Positions 16,849 to 29,771 of a stretch of 64,000 nucleotides of DNA are shown one piece after another. How positions within the stretch are numbered: the stretch's first letter is position 1; each line of letters starts with the position of its first letter. The notes under the pieces were generated by a model. The model worked only from the letters and a program-made list of their open reading frames with translations, did not search any database and was not told the origin of the DNA. Position numbers and translations under genes: made by a program. Source of the DNA: Mitsuaria sp. WAJ17 (GTDB lineage Bacteria; Pseudomonadota; Gammaproteobacteria; Burkholderiales; Burkholderiaceae_C). The stretch is taken from the NCBI RefSeq assembly GCF_014174515.1, contig NZ_JACJUG010000023.1:1-64000 (forward strand). Reading direction: 5' to 3'.

Positions 16849-17382
16849 TCAGGGCCGGATGGGCCCGGCCGCTGCATAACGATCGGGCTGCCAGAGGCTG
16901 TCGGCGCAGTGGATCAGGTCCAGCGGATGGCGCTGGCCGCGCAGGTGGTCCTGCACGCACTGCCAGACCAGGGCCGATCGCGTGCGTCCCTCGCGCTCTG
17001 CCTGGGCGATCTCCCTGGGACTCAGCCACAGCCAGCGCAGGATGCCTTCATCCAGGGCCAGGCCGGGCAACGGCTCGCCCACCACGCCGTTGTAGGCCAC
17101 GCGCAGGTAGGTGACGTCCTCGCCGGTGGCGGGGCGCTGGAAGCGGGCCATGTAGAGACCCAGCAGCGATTGCGGCGTGAAGGCGTGGGCGGTCTCCTCG
17201 CGCACCTCGCGCACGACCGCCTCCAGTGGCGACTCTCCCTGCTCCAGGTGGCCCGCGGGCTGGTTGATGCGCAGGCCCTCGGGGGTCCTCTCCTCGACCA
17301 TCAGGTAGCGGCCCTGGCGCTCAATCAGGGCCGCGACGGTGACGCTGGGCTTGAAACGCAGGGGAGGTGCTGGGGTGTTCAT
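16849..17382 (-). CDS. nudJ: Nudix phosphatase NudJ
   Basis: A 177-residue Nudix hydrolase. The start at 17382 was chosen because the protein begins FKPSVTVAALIE shortly afterwards, as NudJ does (F-KPxVTVA). Upstream codons give only basic low-complexity sequence, and the nearby AGGG is weak support. The Nudix box is complete: GHLEQGESPLEAVV followed by REVREETA. The C-terminus (RSALVWQCVQDHLRGQRHPLDLI) aligns with the NudJ ending SPLVAES..YQSGQRYPLEMI. NudJ in E. coli removes phosphate from HMP-PP and nucleoside di- and triphosphates. Its neighbourhood with mnmA agrees with the E. coli order. Confidence 0.88.
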   Translation of the reverse strand: MNTPAPPLRFKPSVTVAALIERQGRYLMVEERTPEGLRINQPAGHLEQGESPLEAVVREVREETAHAFTPQSLLGLYMARFQRPATGEDVTYLRVAYNGVVGEPLPGLALDEGILRWLWLSPREIAQAEREGRTRSALVWQCVQDHLRGQRHPLDLIHCADSLWQPDRYAAAGPIRP

Positions 17383-17654
17383 CCCTGCATTGTGGTGCGG
17401 AAGCCGCAGCAAGCCCGGCTTTGCGTCTCGCGAAAGGGAGAGCTCTCCAGGCCCGGTCCGGCGCCGGTCCATGGGGGAGGACCGGCTCGCGTGGCGGCGG
17501 CGGGGGGCATCCTGGGGCAAACCCGCGCTCGCGGCCGGCTTGGCGCGTCATGAAGCCCATGTAAGCTCGCCGCAAGTCTTGCAGATCCCGTTCCCGATCC
17601 GCAGGTCGGGCGCCCCCTGGGTGGCCGGCCTCGCGTTCCCACAGGAGAAGTCCG

Positions 17655-18770
17655 ATGCTGATAGCAGTGCCGCAGGAAACCGCGGCGGGGGAGTCCCGTG
17701 TCGCGGCCACGCCGGAGACCGTGAAGAAGCTGGTGGCCCAGGGCCATCGTGTGCAGGTGCAGCGGGGCGCCGGCCTGCGAGCCAGCGTGACGGATGAGGC
17801 CTATGCCGCGGCCGGCGCGGAGCTGGTCTCGCGCGAGCAGGCCTTCTCGGCCGACATGCTGCTCAAGGTGCGCGCGCCCGGCCCCGATGAGCTGGCCCTG
17901 GTCAAGCCGGGCACTGTGCTGGTGGGCATGCTCAACCCCTTCGATCGCGAGGGCCTGCAGCGCCTTGCGGACGCCCGCCTCACCGCCTTCGCCCTGGAAG
18001 CTGCGCCGCGCACCACGCGGGCCCAGAGCATGGACGTGCTCTCCAGCCAGGCCAATGTGGCGGGCTACAAGGCGGTAATGATCGCGGCGGACCGCTACCA
18101 GCGCTTCTTCCCCATGCTCATGACGGCGGCCGGCACGGTCAAGGCCGCGCGCGTGGTGGTGCTGGGCGTGGGCGTGGCGGGCCTGCAGGCCATCGCCACG
18201 GCCAAGCGCCTGGGCGCGGTGATCGAGGCCTCCGACGTGCGGCCCTCGGTGAAGGAGCAGGTCGAATCCCTGGGCGCCAAGTTCATCGACGTGCCCTATG
18301 AGACCGCCGAGGAGAAGGAAGCGGCTGAAGGCGTGGGCGGCTATGCCCGCCCCATGCCAGCGAGCTGGTTGGAGCGCCAGAAGCTGGAGGTGGCCAAGCG
18401 CGTGGCGCAGGCTGACGTGGTCATCACCACGGCCCTGATCCCCGGCCGCGCCGCGCCCGTGCTCGTGAGCGAGGACATGGTCAAGTCCATGAAGGCCGGC
18501 TCGGTGATCGTGGACCTCGCGGCACCGGCCGGCGGCAACTGCCCGCTGACCGAGCCCGGGCAGACCGTGGTCAAGCATGGCGTCACGCTCGTGGGCGAGA
18601 CCAATCTGCCCTCCCTGGTCGCGGCCGATGCCTCGGCGCTCTATGCCCGCAACGTGCTGGACTTCCTCAAGCTGGTCTGCACCAAGGAGGCCGGGTTCCA
18701 GATCCCGGCGGACGACGACATCGTCACGGCCTGCCTTGTCGCGCAGGACGGCCAGGTCAAACGCAACTGA
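17655..18770 (+). CDS. pntAA: NAD(P) transhydrogenase subunit alpha part 1 (PntAA)
   Basis: A 371-residue cytoplasmic NAD(H)-binding domain (dI) of the proton-translocating transhydrogenase. It starts MLIAVPQETAAGESRVAATPE, the alanine dehydrogenase/PNT N-terminal signature. The Rossmann motif VVVLGVGVAGLQAIATAKRLGA (about 170-190) is followed by the ASDVRPSVKEQ acceptor segment, and RQ-loop-like VITTALIPGRAAPVLV precedes DLAAPAGGNCPLT. It has a strong SD (AGGAGA 7 nt before ATG). The split of alpha into two genes is usual in alpha- and betaproteobacteria. It couples NADH oxidation and NADP reduction to proton import. Confidence 0.96.
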   Translation: MLIAVPQETAAGESRVAATPETVKKLVAQGHRVQVQRGAGLRASVTDEAYAAAGAELVSREQAFSADMLLKVRAPGPDELALVKPGTVLVGMLNPFDREGLQRLADARLTAFALEAAPRTTRAQSMDVLSSQANVAGYKAVMIAADRYQRFFPMLMTAAGTVKAARVVVLGVGVAGLQAIATAKRLGAVIEASDVRPSVKEQVESLGAKFIDVPYETAEEKEAAEGVGGYARPMPASWLERQKLEVAKRVAQADVVITTALIPGRAAPVLVSEDMVKSMKAGSVIVDLAAPAGGNCPLTEPGQTVVKHGVTLVGETNLPSLVAADASALYARNVLDFLKLVCTKEAGFQIPADDDIVTACLVAQDGQVKRN

Positions 18771-18789
18771 TCCGGAAGGAGCCGAGGCC

Positions 18790-19101
18790 ATGGAAGCCAT
18801 CGACCACACCATCATCAACCTCATCATCTTCGTGCTGGCCATCTATGTGGGCTACCACGTGGTCTGGACCGTCACGCCGGCCCTGCACACGCCGCTGATG
18901 GCCGTCACCAACGCCATCTCGGCCATCGTCATCGTTGGGGCCATGCTGGCCGCGGCGCTGACCACCACGGACATGGGCAAGGTGCTGGGCACCCTGGCCG
19001 TGGCGCTGGCGGCGGTCAATGTCTTCGGCGGCTTCCTGGTGACGCGAAGGATGCTGGAGATGTTCAAGAAAAAATCGCCCGCCAAGAAGGAGGCCAAGTG
19101 A
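18790..19101 (+). CDS. pntAB: NAD(P) transhydrogenase subunit alpha part 2 (PntAB)
   Basis: A 103-residue membrane subunit with three hydrophobic helices (IINLIIFVLAIYVGYHVVW; AISAIVIVGAMLAAAL; VLGTLAVALAAVNVFGGFLV) and a Lys-rich tail (FKKKSPAKKEAK). It forms part of the dII proton channel. GGAG at 18777-18780 precedes the start. Its stop overlaps the ATG of the 38-codon ORF (TGATG), so there is no gap between the two. Confidence 0.95.
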   Translation: MEAIDHTIINLIIFVLAIYVGYHVVWTVTPALHTPLMAVTNAISAIVIVGAMLAAALTTTDMGKVLGTLAVALAAVNVFGGFLVTRRMLEMFKKKSPAKKEAK

Positions 19102-19217
19102 TGAGCCATTCCAGCGTTTTTTCGACGCCGGCTAACTTGCCCGTGGGCCAGTCAAGCGAAGCGGCCGCAGTCAAGAAGGAGCGCAAGGCGCCTGCGGTGA
19201 AGGAGGGCCAGGCATGA
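19101..19217 (+). CDS. Small coupled ORF between pntAB and pntB
   Basis: A 38-codon frame begins at the A of the pntAB stop codon and ends with a TGA that overlaps the pntB ATG (ATGA at 19214-19217). It encodes a hydrophilic peptide with an N-terminal half MSHSSVFSTPANLPVGQ and a charged C-terminal half (VKKERKAPAVKEGQ), with no hydrophobic helix. It fills the whole 112-nt interval and is stitched to both neighbours by stop/start overlaps. That suggests it is translated, or at least serves translational coupling to pntB, whose own ribosome binding site (AAGGAGG) lies inside it. No homologous family is recognised. Confidence 0.45.
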   Translation: MSHSSVFSTPANLPVGQSSEAAAVKKERKAPAVKEGQA

Positions 19218-20638
19218 GCATGAACCTCGTCACACTGCTGTACCTGCTGGCCAGCGTCTGCTTCATCCAGGCCTTGAAGGGCCTCTCCCATCCGACCACC
19301 TCCATCCGTGGCAATGTCTTCGGCATGGTGGGCATGGCCATCGCCGCGGGCACGACGGCGGCCCTCATCGTCAAGCTGGCCAACGGCGATGCCTTCGGGC
19401 TCAGCTACGTGCTGGTGGGCCTGCTGATCGGCGGCGGCACGGGCGCCTTCATGGCGCAGCGGGTCGAGATGACCAAGATGCCCGAGCTCGTGGCCTTCAT
19501 GCACAGCATGATCGGCCTGGCCGCGGTGTGCATCGCCGCGGCGGCCGTGCTGGAGCCGGCGGCCTTCAGCATCGCCGACGCTGCGGGGCGCATCCCCGGC
19601 GGCAATCGCATCGAGCTGGGCCTGGGGGCCTTCATCGGCGCCATTACCTTCAGCGGCTCCGTGATTGCCTTCGGCAAGCTCAGCGGCAAGTACAAGTTCC
19701 GGCTCTTCCAGGGCGCGCCGGTGACCTTCCCCGGCCAGCATTGGCTCAACCTGGTCCTGGGCCTGGCCTCGCTGTTCTTCATCTTCGGCTTCTGGCATTC
19801 CCAGAGCTGGATGGACTTCGGCCTGGTGCTGGCCCTGGGCTTCGTGCTGGGCGTGCTGCTGATCATTCCCATCGGCGGGGCGGACATGCCGGTGGTGGTG
19901 TCCATGCTCAACAGCTACTCGGGCTGGGCCGCCGCGGGCATCGGCTTCTCGCTCAACAACAGCATGCTGATCATCGCCGGTTCGCTGGTGGGCAGCTCGG
20001 GGGCCATCCTGAGCTACATCATGTGCAAGGCGATGAACCGCTCCTTCTTCAACGTGATCCTGGGAGGCTTCGGCGGCGATGCCTCGGCTGCGGCAGCAGG
20101 CGGCGCGGTGCAGCGTTCGGTCAAGAGCGGCAGCGCAGACGACGCCGCCTTCATCATGGGCAATGCCGAGAGCGTCATCATCGTCCCCGGCTATGGCCTG
20201 GCTGTGGCCCGCGCCCAGCACGCGGTGAAGGAGCTGGCGGCCAAGCTCACGGAGAAGGGTGTCAGCGTCAAATACGCCATCCACCCGGTGGCGGGCCGCA
20301 TGCCCGGCCATATGAACGTGCTGCTGGCCGAGGCCGAGGTGCCCTATGACCAGGTCTTCGAGATGGAGGACATCAACGCCGAGTTCGGGCAGGCCGATGT
20401 CGCCATCATCCTGGGCGCCAACGACGTGGTGAACCCGGCCGCCCACCAGAAGGGCAGCCCCATCTACGGCATGCCCATTTTGGAGGCCTACAAGGCCAAG
20501 ACCATCATCGTCAACAAGCGTTCCATGGCCGCGGGCTACGCGGGGCTGGACAATGAGCTCTTCTACATGGACAAGACGCTCATGGTGTTCGGCGACGCGA
20601 AGAAGGTCGTTGAGGACATGGTGAAGGCGATCGAATAG
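19214..20638 (+). CDS. pntB: NAD(P) transhydrogenase subunit beta (PntB)
   Basis: A 474-residue subunit. About nine membrane helices (residues 1-270) include the proton-channel stretches GLSHPTTSIRGNVFGMVGM and the conserved MPELVAFMHSMIGLAAV. The soluble NADP-binding dIII domain follows (about 295-474), with VIIVPGYGLAVARAQHAVKEL, HPVAGRMPGHMNVLLAEA and NDVVNPAA. AAGGAGG at 19201-19208 is the ribosome binding site. It is followed after 18 nt by a sensor kinase gene, which is not the usual neighbour. Confidence 0.97.
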   Translation: MSMNLVTLLYLLASVCFIQALKGLSHPTTSIRGNVFGMVGMAIAAGTTAALIVKLANGDAFGLSYVLVGLLIGGGTGAFMAQRVEMTKMPELVAFMHSMIGLAAVCIAAAAVLEPAAFSIADAAGRIPGGNRIELGLGAFIGAITFSGSVIAFGKLSGKYKFRLFQGAPVTFPGQHWLNLVLGLASLFFIFGFWHSQSWMDFGLVLALGFVLGVLLIIPIGGADMPVVVSMLNSYSGWAAAGIGFSLNNSMLIIAGSLVGSSGAILSYIMCKAMNRSFFNVILGGFGGDASAAAAGGAVQRSVKSGSADDAAFIMGNAESVIIVPGYGLAVARAQHAVKELAAKLTEKGVSVKYAIHPVAGRMPGHMNVLLAEAEVPYDQVFEMEDINAEFGQADVAIILGANDVVNPAAHQKGSPIYGMPILEAYKAKTIIVNKRSMAAGYAGLDNELFYMDKTLMVFGDAKKVVEDMVKAIE

Positions 20639-20656
20639 CGACGATGGAACCGAGTC

Positions 20657-22591
20657 ATGGCTGAGCCCGTCACCCCGCCGCGCGCGGTGACGCGGACAAG
20701 CCGCCTGCGCGCGCTGCTGCTGGGCGTGCTGATGCCCTTGCTGGCCCTGGCCGGCCTGCACTGGCTGTCCCTGCGCCTGGGGCCCCTGAACATGCCGCAG
20801 GTCATGCGTCTGGTGGACGGCCAGTGGATGGAGGACAAGCTGGGCTCGCCGCCCCTGCTGGTCGGTCAGCAGATGCCCGAGAAGGCCGAGGCCGTACAGC
20901 TGCCGGACGTGCGCACCGAGGGCAGCGAGGCGGGCTGGTACCTGCTGGACTTCAAGCTGGCCGAGGCTGTGCATGAGCCCTGGCTGCTGGCCTTCACGCA
21001 CAACCCCGACCTCAACCTCTACCTGGACGGCAAGCTGCTGGCGCGTTCGCAGCAGGGCCTGGAGCTGGAACCGATGTACCGCGGGCTGCGCCTGGGCAGC
21101 AGCGGCGTCCTGATCAACGTGCCGCCGGCCATGCTGGAAGCCGGCGAGCATCGCGTGGCCCTGCACCTGGGTGCCACGGGGGAGCAGATGGGCACGCTGT
21201 CCGTCGTACAGATGGGCCCGGCGACCCAGATGCGCCAGCTGCAGAAGGCGCGCGACTTCTGGCAGAGTGCCCGCCTGCTGACGGCGCTGAGCGCGGCCCT
21301 GCTGGGGCTCTTCCTGCTGCTGGTCTGGCTGGCCCTGCGCCAGGAGTGGGTCTACGGCCTGACAGGCGTCTACGCCCTCAGCGCGGCCCTGCTGCTGCTG
21401 CCCTATCTCAGCGTGGCGCCCGTTCCCCTGCCCTGGTGGCGCATGATCCTGGACGCCGCGGACATCATGGCCCGCGGCCTCATGCTGCTGCTGGTGGTGC
21501 AGTGGTTCGCGCCGGGCGACTCCTGGGGACGGCGACTGGCACTGGCCTTCATGGCGATCGCCCTGCCCCTCGACCTCTGGGCGGCCTACCACGGCTCGGT
21601 CTGGGACGCCTTCGAGAACCTCTGGCCTTGGTGGGCCCTGGGCAGCCGGGGCATCGTGATGGTCGGTGCCTGGGGCGTGGTGCTGCGGGCCGCGCTGCGC
21701 AGCGGGCAGGTCGCGCACAGCCTGGCTGCCGCCAGCCTGGGCCTGGCCTTCTTCTGCTGGGCCTATGTGGGCTACTTCGCGCTGATCGACGAAGGCAGCT
21801 TCCCGCTGGTCGATATCAACGTGGCCGGCTATGCGGCTGTGGTGGGCATGGCGGGCTATGTGCTGCAGCGGCGTTTCGTGGCCTCGCTGCGCGCCCAGGC
21901 TCGCTCTCGCCATGCGCTGGAGGAGGCCCTGGCTGAGCGCAGCCGCGAGCTCGAGGCCCGTTACCAGGATCTGCAGCGCAGCGAGCAGCTGCGCGTGGCG
22001 GCCCAGGAGCGCGAGCGCCTGCTGCAGGAGATGCACGACGGCCTGGGCTCGCAGCTGCTGATGGCCAAGCTGGGCGCGCGCCAGGGCATGGACACCGACA
22101 CCCTGGTGGCCCTGCTGGACGACTGCATCGCCGAGATGCGCCTGACCATCGACGCGATGACGGTGGACGACGGCGATCTCGGTCTGCTGCTGGCCAACGT
22201 CCGCCACCGTCTGCAGGACCGCCTGCGATCGGCCGGCCTGCAGCTGGAATGGCAGCTGCAGGACACGCCGCACCTGCCGCGCCTGATGGGCGCGCAGGGC
22301 CGGGATCTCGTGCGCATCGTGCAGGAGGCGCTGAGCAATGTGCTGCACCACGCGCAGGCGGGGCGGGTGCGCTTCGCCACGCGCGTGGTGGATGACGGCG
22401 CCGCCGTGCTGCTGAGCATCAGTGACGATGGCCTGGGCCTGCGCGGCAACCGCCGCGAGGGCCAGGGGCTCAAGGGCATGCGCAAGCGCGCCGAACGCAT
22501 CGGTGCGCAGATCAGCTGGCGCGAGGTGGACCCGGGCAGCGAGCGGCCGGGTTGCGAGCTGCAGTTGCGCATCCCCGTTGTCCCGCGCTGA
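20657..22591 (+). CDS. 7TM sensor histidine kinase (NarL type) downstream of pntB
   Basis: A 644-residue kinase. One N-terminal helix (LLLGVLMPLLALAGL) is followed by an extracytoplasmic beta domain (about 60-200, YLLDFKLAEAVHEPWLLAF and NLYLDGKLLARS) resembling 7TMR-DISM sensor domains. About seven membrane helices (200-420), a coiled coil, a HisKA_3 segment with the phospho-His in LLQEMHDGLGSQLLMAKLG (about 460) and an HATPase domain (VQEALSNVLHHAQ; ISDDGLGLRG; GQGLKGMRKRAE) complete it. It starts 18 nt after pntB on the same strand and is probably co-transcribed. No response regulator is adjacent, so the partner is unknown. A link to redox state is only positional inference. Confidence 0.88.
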   Translation: MAEPVTPPRAVTRTSRLRALLLGVLMPLLALAGLHWLSLRLGPLNMPQVMRLVDGQWMEDKLGSPPLLVGQQMPEKAEAVQLPDVRTEGSEAGWYLLDFKLAEAVHEPWLLAFTHNPDLNLYLDGKLLARSQQGLELEPMYRGLRLGSSGVLINVPPAMLEAGEHRVALHLGATGEQMGTLSVVQMGPATQMRQLQKARDFWQSARLLTALSAALLGLFLLLVWLALRQEWVYGLTGVYALSAALLLLPYLSVAPVPLPWWRMILDAADIMARGLMLLLVVQWFAPGDSWGRRLALAFMAIALPLDLWAAYHGSVWDAFENLWPWWALGSRGIVMVGAWGVVLRAALRSGQVAHSLAAASLGLAFFCWAYVGYFALIDEGSFPLVDINVAGYAAVVGMAGYVLQRRFVASLRAQARSRHALEEALAERSRELEARYQDLQRSEQLRVAAQERERLLQEMHDGLGSQLLMAKLGARQGMDTDTLVALLDDCIAEMRLTIDAMTVDDGDLGLLLANVRHRLQDRLRSAGLQLEWQLQDTPHLPRLMGAQGRDLVRIVQEALSNVLHHAQAGRVRFATRVVDDGAAVLLSISDDGLGLRGNRREGQGLKGMRKRAERIGAQISWREVDPGSERPGCELQLRIPVVPR

Positions 22592-22639
22592 TCGATGCGC
22601 GGCCCTGGGCCGGGGAGGGCGGCGGCTCAGACCATCGGA

Positions 22640-23650
22640 TCAGGCCACCATCGGCGGTGGCGGCGGCGTGATCTGATGCTGCCAGCGGCGCTGGATGTCT
22701 GCCAGCTTGGGCGCCAGCGTCAGGAAGAGCCCGGCCAGGCGCGGGTCGAAGTGCCGGCCCTGCTGCTCGGCGATCCAGTCCATGGCCTGCGCCGGCGCCC
22801 AGGCGTCCTTGTAGGCGCGCTTCATGGTCAGGGCATCGTAGACATCGGCGATGGCCACGATGCGGGCCGACTCGGGAATGGCCGAGCCCGCGATGCCGTA
22901 CGGGTAGCCACTGCCGTCCCAGCGCTCGTGGTGATGCAGAGCGATCTCGGCCGCCATCTGGAAGACCGGTGCCGCGCTCTTGGAGAGGATCTCGTGCCCG
23001 ATCAGCGGATGGCGGCGCATCAGCACCCATTCGTCCTCGTCCAGCGGGCCGGGTTTGCCCAGGATGCGGTCCGGAACGCCGATCTTGCCGGTGTCATGCA
23101 GCGGCGCGGCCAGCTCGATCAGGCGACAGCTCTCCACGCTCCAGCCCGCGGCGCGCGCCAGTTCGGCGGAATAGGCCGCCATGCGCCAGACGTGGGCGCC
23201 GGTGTCGTTGTCATTGAAGTGGCCGGCCTCGCTGAGCATGTAGATCGCGTCGCGGTGGCTGCGCTCCAGGCGGCTGTGCCGCACCAGGGACAGGTGCGTC
23301 TGCACGCGGGCCCGCACGACCAGGGGCGAGATGGGCTTGACGATGAAGTCCACCGCGCCGGCCTCGAAGCCGCGAGCCTCGTCGCCTACGTCCGAGAGGC
23401 TGGTGACGAAGATCACCGGCAGGGACTCGGTCGCCGGATTGGCTTTAATGGCGCGGCAGACCTCGTAGCCGTCGATGCCGGGCATGCGGATGTCCAGCAG
23501 CACCAGGGCCGGCTTGTGCTTGGCAATGGCCTCCAGCGCGCTGCCGCCATCGCGGGCATAGATCAGCTTGTGTACTGCGCCCAGGGCCAGGCGCATGGCG
23601 TCCAGGTTGATGGGTTCGTCATCGACGACCAGGATGGGGCCTTGGGCCAT
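22640..23650 (-). CDS. RpfG-like response regulator with HD-GYP phosphodiesterase domain
   Basis: A 336-residue protein. The receiver domain (about 5-120) has the acidic pair VVDDEPIN, Asp in LVLLDIRMPG and Lys in DFIVKPIS. The HD-GYP domain (about 145-315) keeps HD in LHDTGKIGVPD and GYP in HHERWDGSGYPYGI, so c-di-GMP hydrolysis is expected. The C-terminal tail is proline-rich (TPPPPPM). The ATG at 23650 has AGGGAGAG about 9 nt upstream, in the last codons of the hybrid kinase. The 2-nt gap to the kinase stop indicates tight coupling, as in the RpfC/RpfG pair, though the kinase sensor differs. Confidence 0.93.
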   Translation of the reverse strand: MAQGPILVVDDEPINLDAMRLALGAVHKLIYARDGGSALEAIAKHKPALVLLDIRMPGIDGYEVCRAIKANPATESLPVIFVTSLSDVGDEARGFEAGAVDFIVKPISPLVVRARVQTHLSLVRHSRLERSHRDAIYMLSEAGHFNDNDTGAHVWRMAAYSAELARAAGWSVESCRLIELAAPLHDTGKIGVPDRILGKPGPLDEDEWVLMRRHPLIGHEILSKSAAPVFQMAAEIALHHHERWDGSGYPYGIAGSAIPESARIVAIADVYDALTMKRAYKDAWAPAQAMDWIAEQQGRHFDPRLAGLFLTLAPKLADIQRRWQHQITPPPPPMVA

Positions 23651-23652
23651 GT

Positions 23653-27693
<4,041 letters not shown>

Positions 27694-28036
27694 CGCTCAG
27701 TCCTGCTGCTACAGGCGGTCCTGCGCTGCCCAGTGCACAGGACAGGACCACCTGGGAACCAAGTTGCTCGGATTGGCCGCTTCCTCTCCCTGTGACCTCT
27801 GGCGCGCTTGCTGCTAAGGCCAGCGCTGCTCGGGTCCGGACCATCCGAGACTGCAGAGTAGCGTGGCCGGAAGGCCTTGTCTCGCCGGGCTTGTGACTTT
27901 TTTGCAGCTGATACCAGGATCCTTGACAGCCCTGGACCGTGCGATCTGGGGGTTTCTCTCTAGTTTCGCTATCGAATCCCCTGATCGCGCGCCCTGCCGC
28001 CTCGGGGAGAATCGGCGCCACGATATGGAGACAACA
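27694..28036. other. Intergenic region between hybrid kinase and fadD
   Basis: This 343-base divergent spacer should contain both promoters. It holds the 12-bp inverted repeat at 27712-27754, a T-run (27897-27903) and a TTGACA hexamer at 27923-27928 for which no good -10 exists at normal spacing. I see no gene or RNA in it. Confidence 0.45.
27712..27754 (-). promoter_or_regulatory. 12-bp inverted repeat in the hybrid kinase leader
   Basis: CAGGCGGTCCTG (27712-27723) and CAGGACCACCTG (27743-27754) are inverted copies with one G-U type mismatch and a 19-nt spacer. The repeat ends 18 nt upstream of the kinase ATG, immediately before the ribosome binding site region. In mRNA it would form a strong 12-pair hairpin; in DNA it could be an operator. 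Confidence 0.5.
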
Positions 28037-29710
28037 ATGGAGAAACCCTGGCTGAAAAGCTATCCGGCAGGCGTTCCGGCTGAGATCCATGCGGAGCAGT
28101 ACGCTTCCCTGGTCGAGCTGATGGACGCGGCGTTCAAGAAGTACCCGGACCGGCCAGCCTACAAGCTGATGGGGCGGACCCTCAGCTTCGCCCAGATCGA
28201 CGAGGCCTCGCGCGCCCTGGCCGCCTACCTGCAAGGCCTGGGCCTGGAGAAGGGCGACCGCGTCGCCATCATGATGCCCAACATCCCGCAGTACCCGGTG
28301 GCCGTGGCCGCCGTGCTGCGTGCCGGCTTCGTGGTGGTCAACGTCAATCCGCTGTACACCCCGCGCGAGCTGGAGCACCAGCTCAAGGATGCCGGCGCCC
28401 GCGCCATCATCATCATCGAGAACTTCGCCGCCACCCTGCAGCAGGTCATCAACAACGTGCCGACCAAGCACGTGGTGCTGGCCTCCATGGGCGACATGCT
28501 GGGCTTCCCCAAGGGCCTGATCGTCAACTATGTGGTGCGCAAGGTGAAGAAGCTGGTGCCGGCCTTCGAGCTGCCCCAGGCCGTGCGCTTCAACGATACC
28601 CTCGGCCGTGGCCGCGGCCTGGGCTACAAGACGCCCAAGGTCGCGTCCTCGGACATCGCCGTGCTGCAGTACACCGGCGGCACCACCGGCGTCAGCAAGG
28701 GCGCCGTGCTGCTGCACCGCAACCTCGTGGCCAATGTGATGCAGTGCGAGGCCTGGTATCTGCCGGCCCTGGCGAAGGTGCCGCAGGGCGAGCAGGTGGT
28801 GTCCATCTGTGCGCTGCCGCTCTATCACATCTTCGGCTTCACCACGAACATGATGCTGTCCATGCACATGGGCGGCTGCAATGTGCTGATTCCCAATCCG
28901 CGTGACCTGCCTGGCGTGTTCAAGGAGTTGTCCCAACACCGCTTCCACAGCATGCCGGCGGTCAACACGCTGTTCATGGCCATGGCCAACCACAAGGACT
29001 TCGGCACGGTGGACTGGAGCCATCTGGTGATCTCCGTGGGCGGCGGCATGGCCGTGCAGCAGGCCACGGCCAAGCTGTGGCTGGAGAAGACCGGCTGCCC
29101 CATCTGCGAGGGCTACGGCCTCTCGGAGACCTCGCCGGTGGCCAGCTGCAACCCGACGGACTCCAAGTCCTACACCGGCACCATCGGCCTGCCCGTGCCC
29201 GGCACCGAGATGAAGCTGCTGGACGATGACGGCCACGAGGTGCCTCCCGGCGGCACCGGCGAGATCGCCATCAAGGGCCCGCAGGTGATGGCCGGCTACT
29301 GGCAGCGCCCGGACGAGACGGCCAAGGTCATGACCGCCGACGGCTTCTTCCGCACCGGCGATGTCGGCCAGATGGACGAGCGCGGCTACTTCAAGATCGT
29401 GGACCGCAAGAAGGACATGATCCTGGTCAGCGGCTTCAACGTCTACCCGAACGAGGTCGAGGACGTCATCACCCAGATGCCGGGCGTGCTCGAGTGCGCC
29501 GCCGTGGGCGTGCCGGACGACAAGGCGGGCGAGGCGGTCAAGGTGGTGGTGGTGCGCAAGGACCCGAACGTCACCGAGGCCGACGTCCGCGCCTTCTGCG
29601 AGGCCAACCTCACGGGCTACAAGCGCCCCAAGATCGTCGAATTCCGGACGGATCTGCCCAAGACCCCGGTCGGAAAGATCCTGCGTCGCGAATTGCGGGA
29701 CAAAAAGTAG
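28037..29710 (+). CDS. fadD: Long-chain fatty acid-CoA ligase FadD
   Basis: A 557-residue acyl-CoA synthetase that activates fatty acids with ATP and CoA before beta-oxidation. The AMP-binding motif YTGGTTGVSKGA is at about 211, EGYGLSETSP at about 358, FFRTGDVG and DRKKDMILVSGFNVYP follow, and the C-terminal catalytic Lys is in PVGKILRRELR. The length is typical. The ATG at 28037 is chosen because GGAG lies 5-6 nt upstream; an ATG at 28025 is in frame but lacks such spacing. It is divergent from the hybrid kinase and starts a four-gene run on the plus strand. Confidence 0.94.
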   Translation: MEKPWLKSYPAGVPAEIHAEQYASLVELMDAAFKKYPDRPAYKLMGRTLSFAQIDEASRALAAYLQGLGLEKGDRVAIMMPNIPQYPVAVAAVLRAGFVVVNVNPLYTPRELEHQLKDAGARAIIIIENFAATLQQVINNVPTKHVVLASMGDMLGFPKGLIVNYVVRKVKKLVPAFELPQAVRFNDTLGRGRGLGYKTPKVASSDIAVLQYTGGTTGVSKGAVLLHRNLVANVMQCEAWYLPALAKVPQGEQVVSICALPLYHIFGFTTNMMLSMHMGGCNVLIPNPRDLPGVFKELSQHRFHSMPAVNTLFMAMANHKDFGTVDWSHLVISVGGGMAVQQATAKLWLEKTGCPICEGYGLSETSPVASCNPTDSKSYTGTIGLPVPGTEMKLLDDDGHEVPPGGTGEIAIKGPQVMAGYWQRPDETAKVMTADGFFRTGDVGQMDERGYFKIVDRKKDMILVSGFNVYPNEVEDVITQMPGVLECAAVGVPDDKAGEAVKVVVVRKDPNVTEADVRAFCEANLTGYKRPKIVEFRTDLPKTPVGKILRRELRDKK

Positions 29711-29771
29711 CACTTTCCCGACGGTGGGTCTTCTGGGCAGCGCGTAAGCTCCCGCCCAGGAGACTTTTGCC

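Noticed and set aside
19064..22351. A 1095-codon open frame on the minus strand across pntB and the sensor kinase
   Set aside because: It is antisense to well-supported genes, rich in His/Gln/Gly/Ala and has no recognisable domain. Such frames are a by-product of very high GC at third positions.
27923..27928. TTGACA as the -35 of a fadD promoter
   Set aside because: No acceptable -10 lies 16-18 nt downstream (the sequence there is GC-rich), so it is not listed as a promoter.
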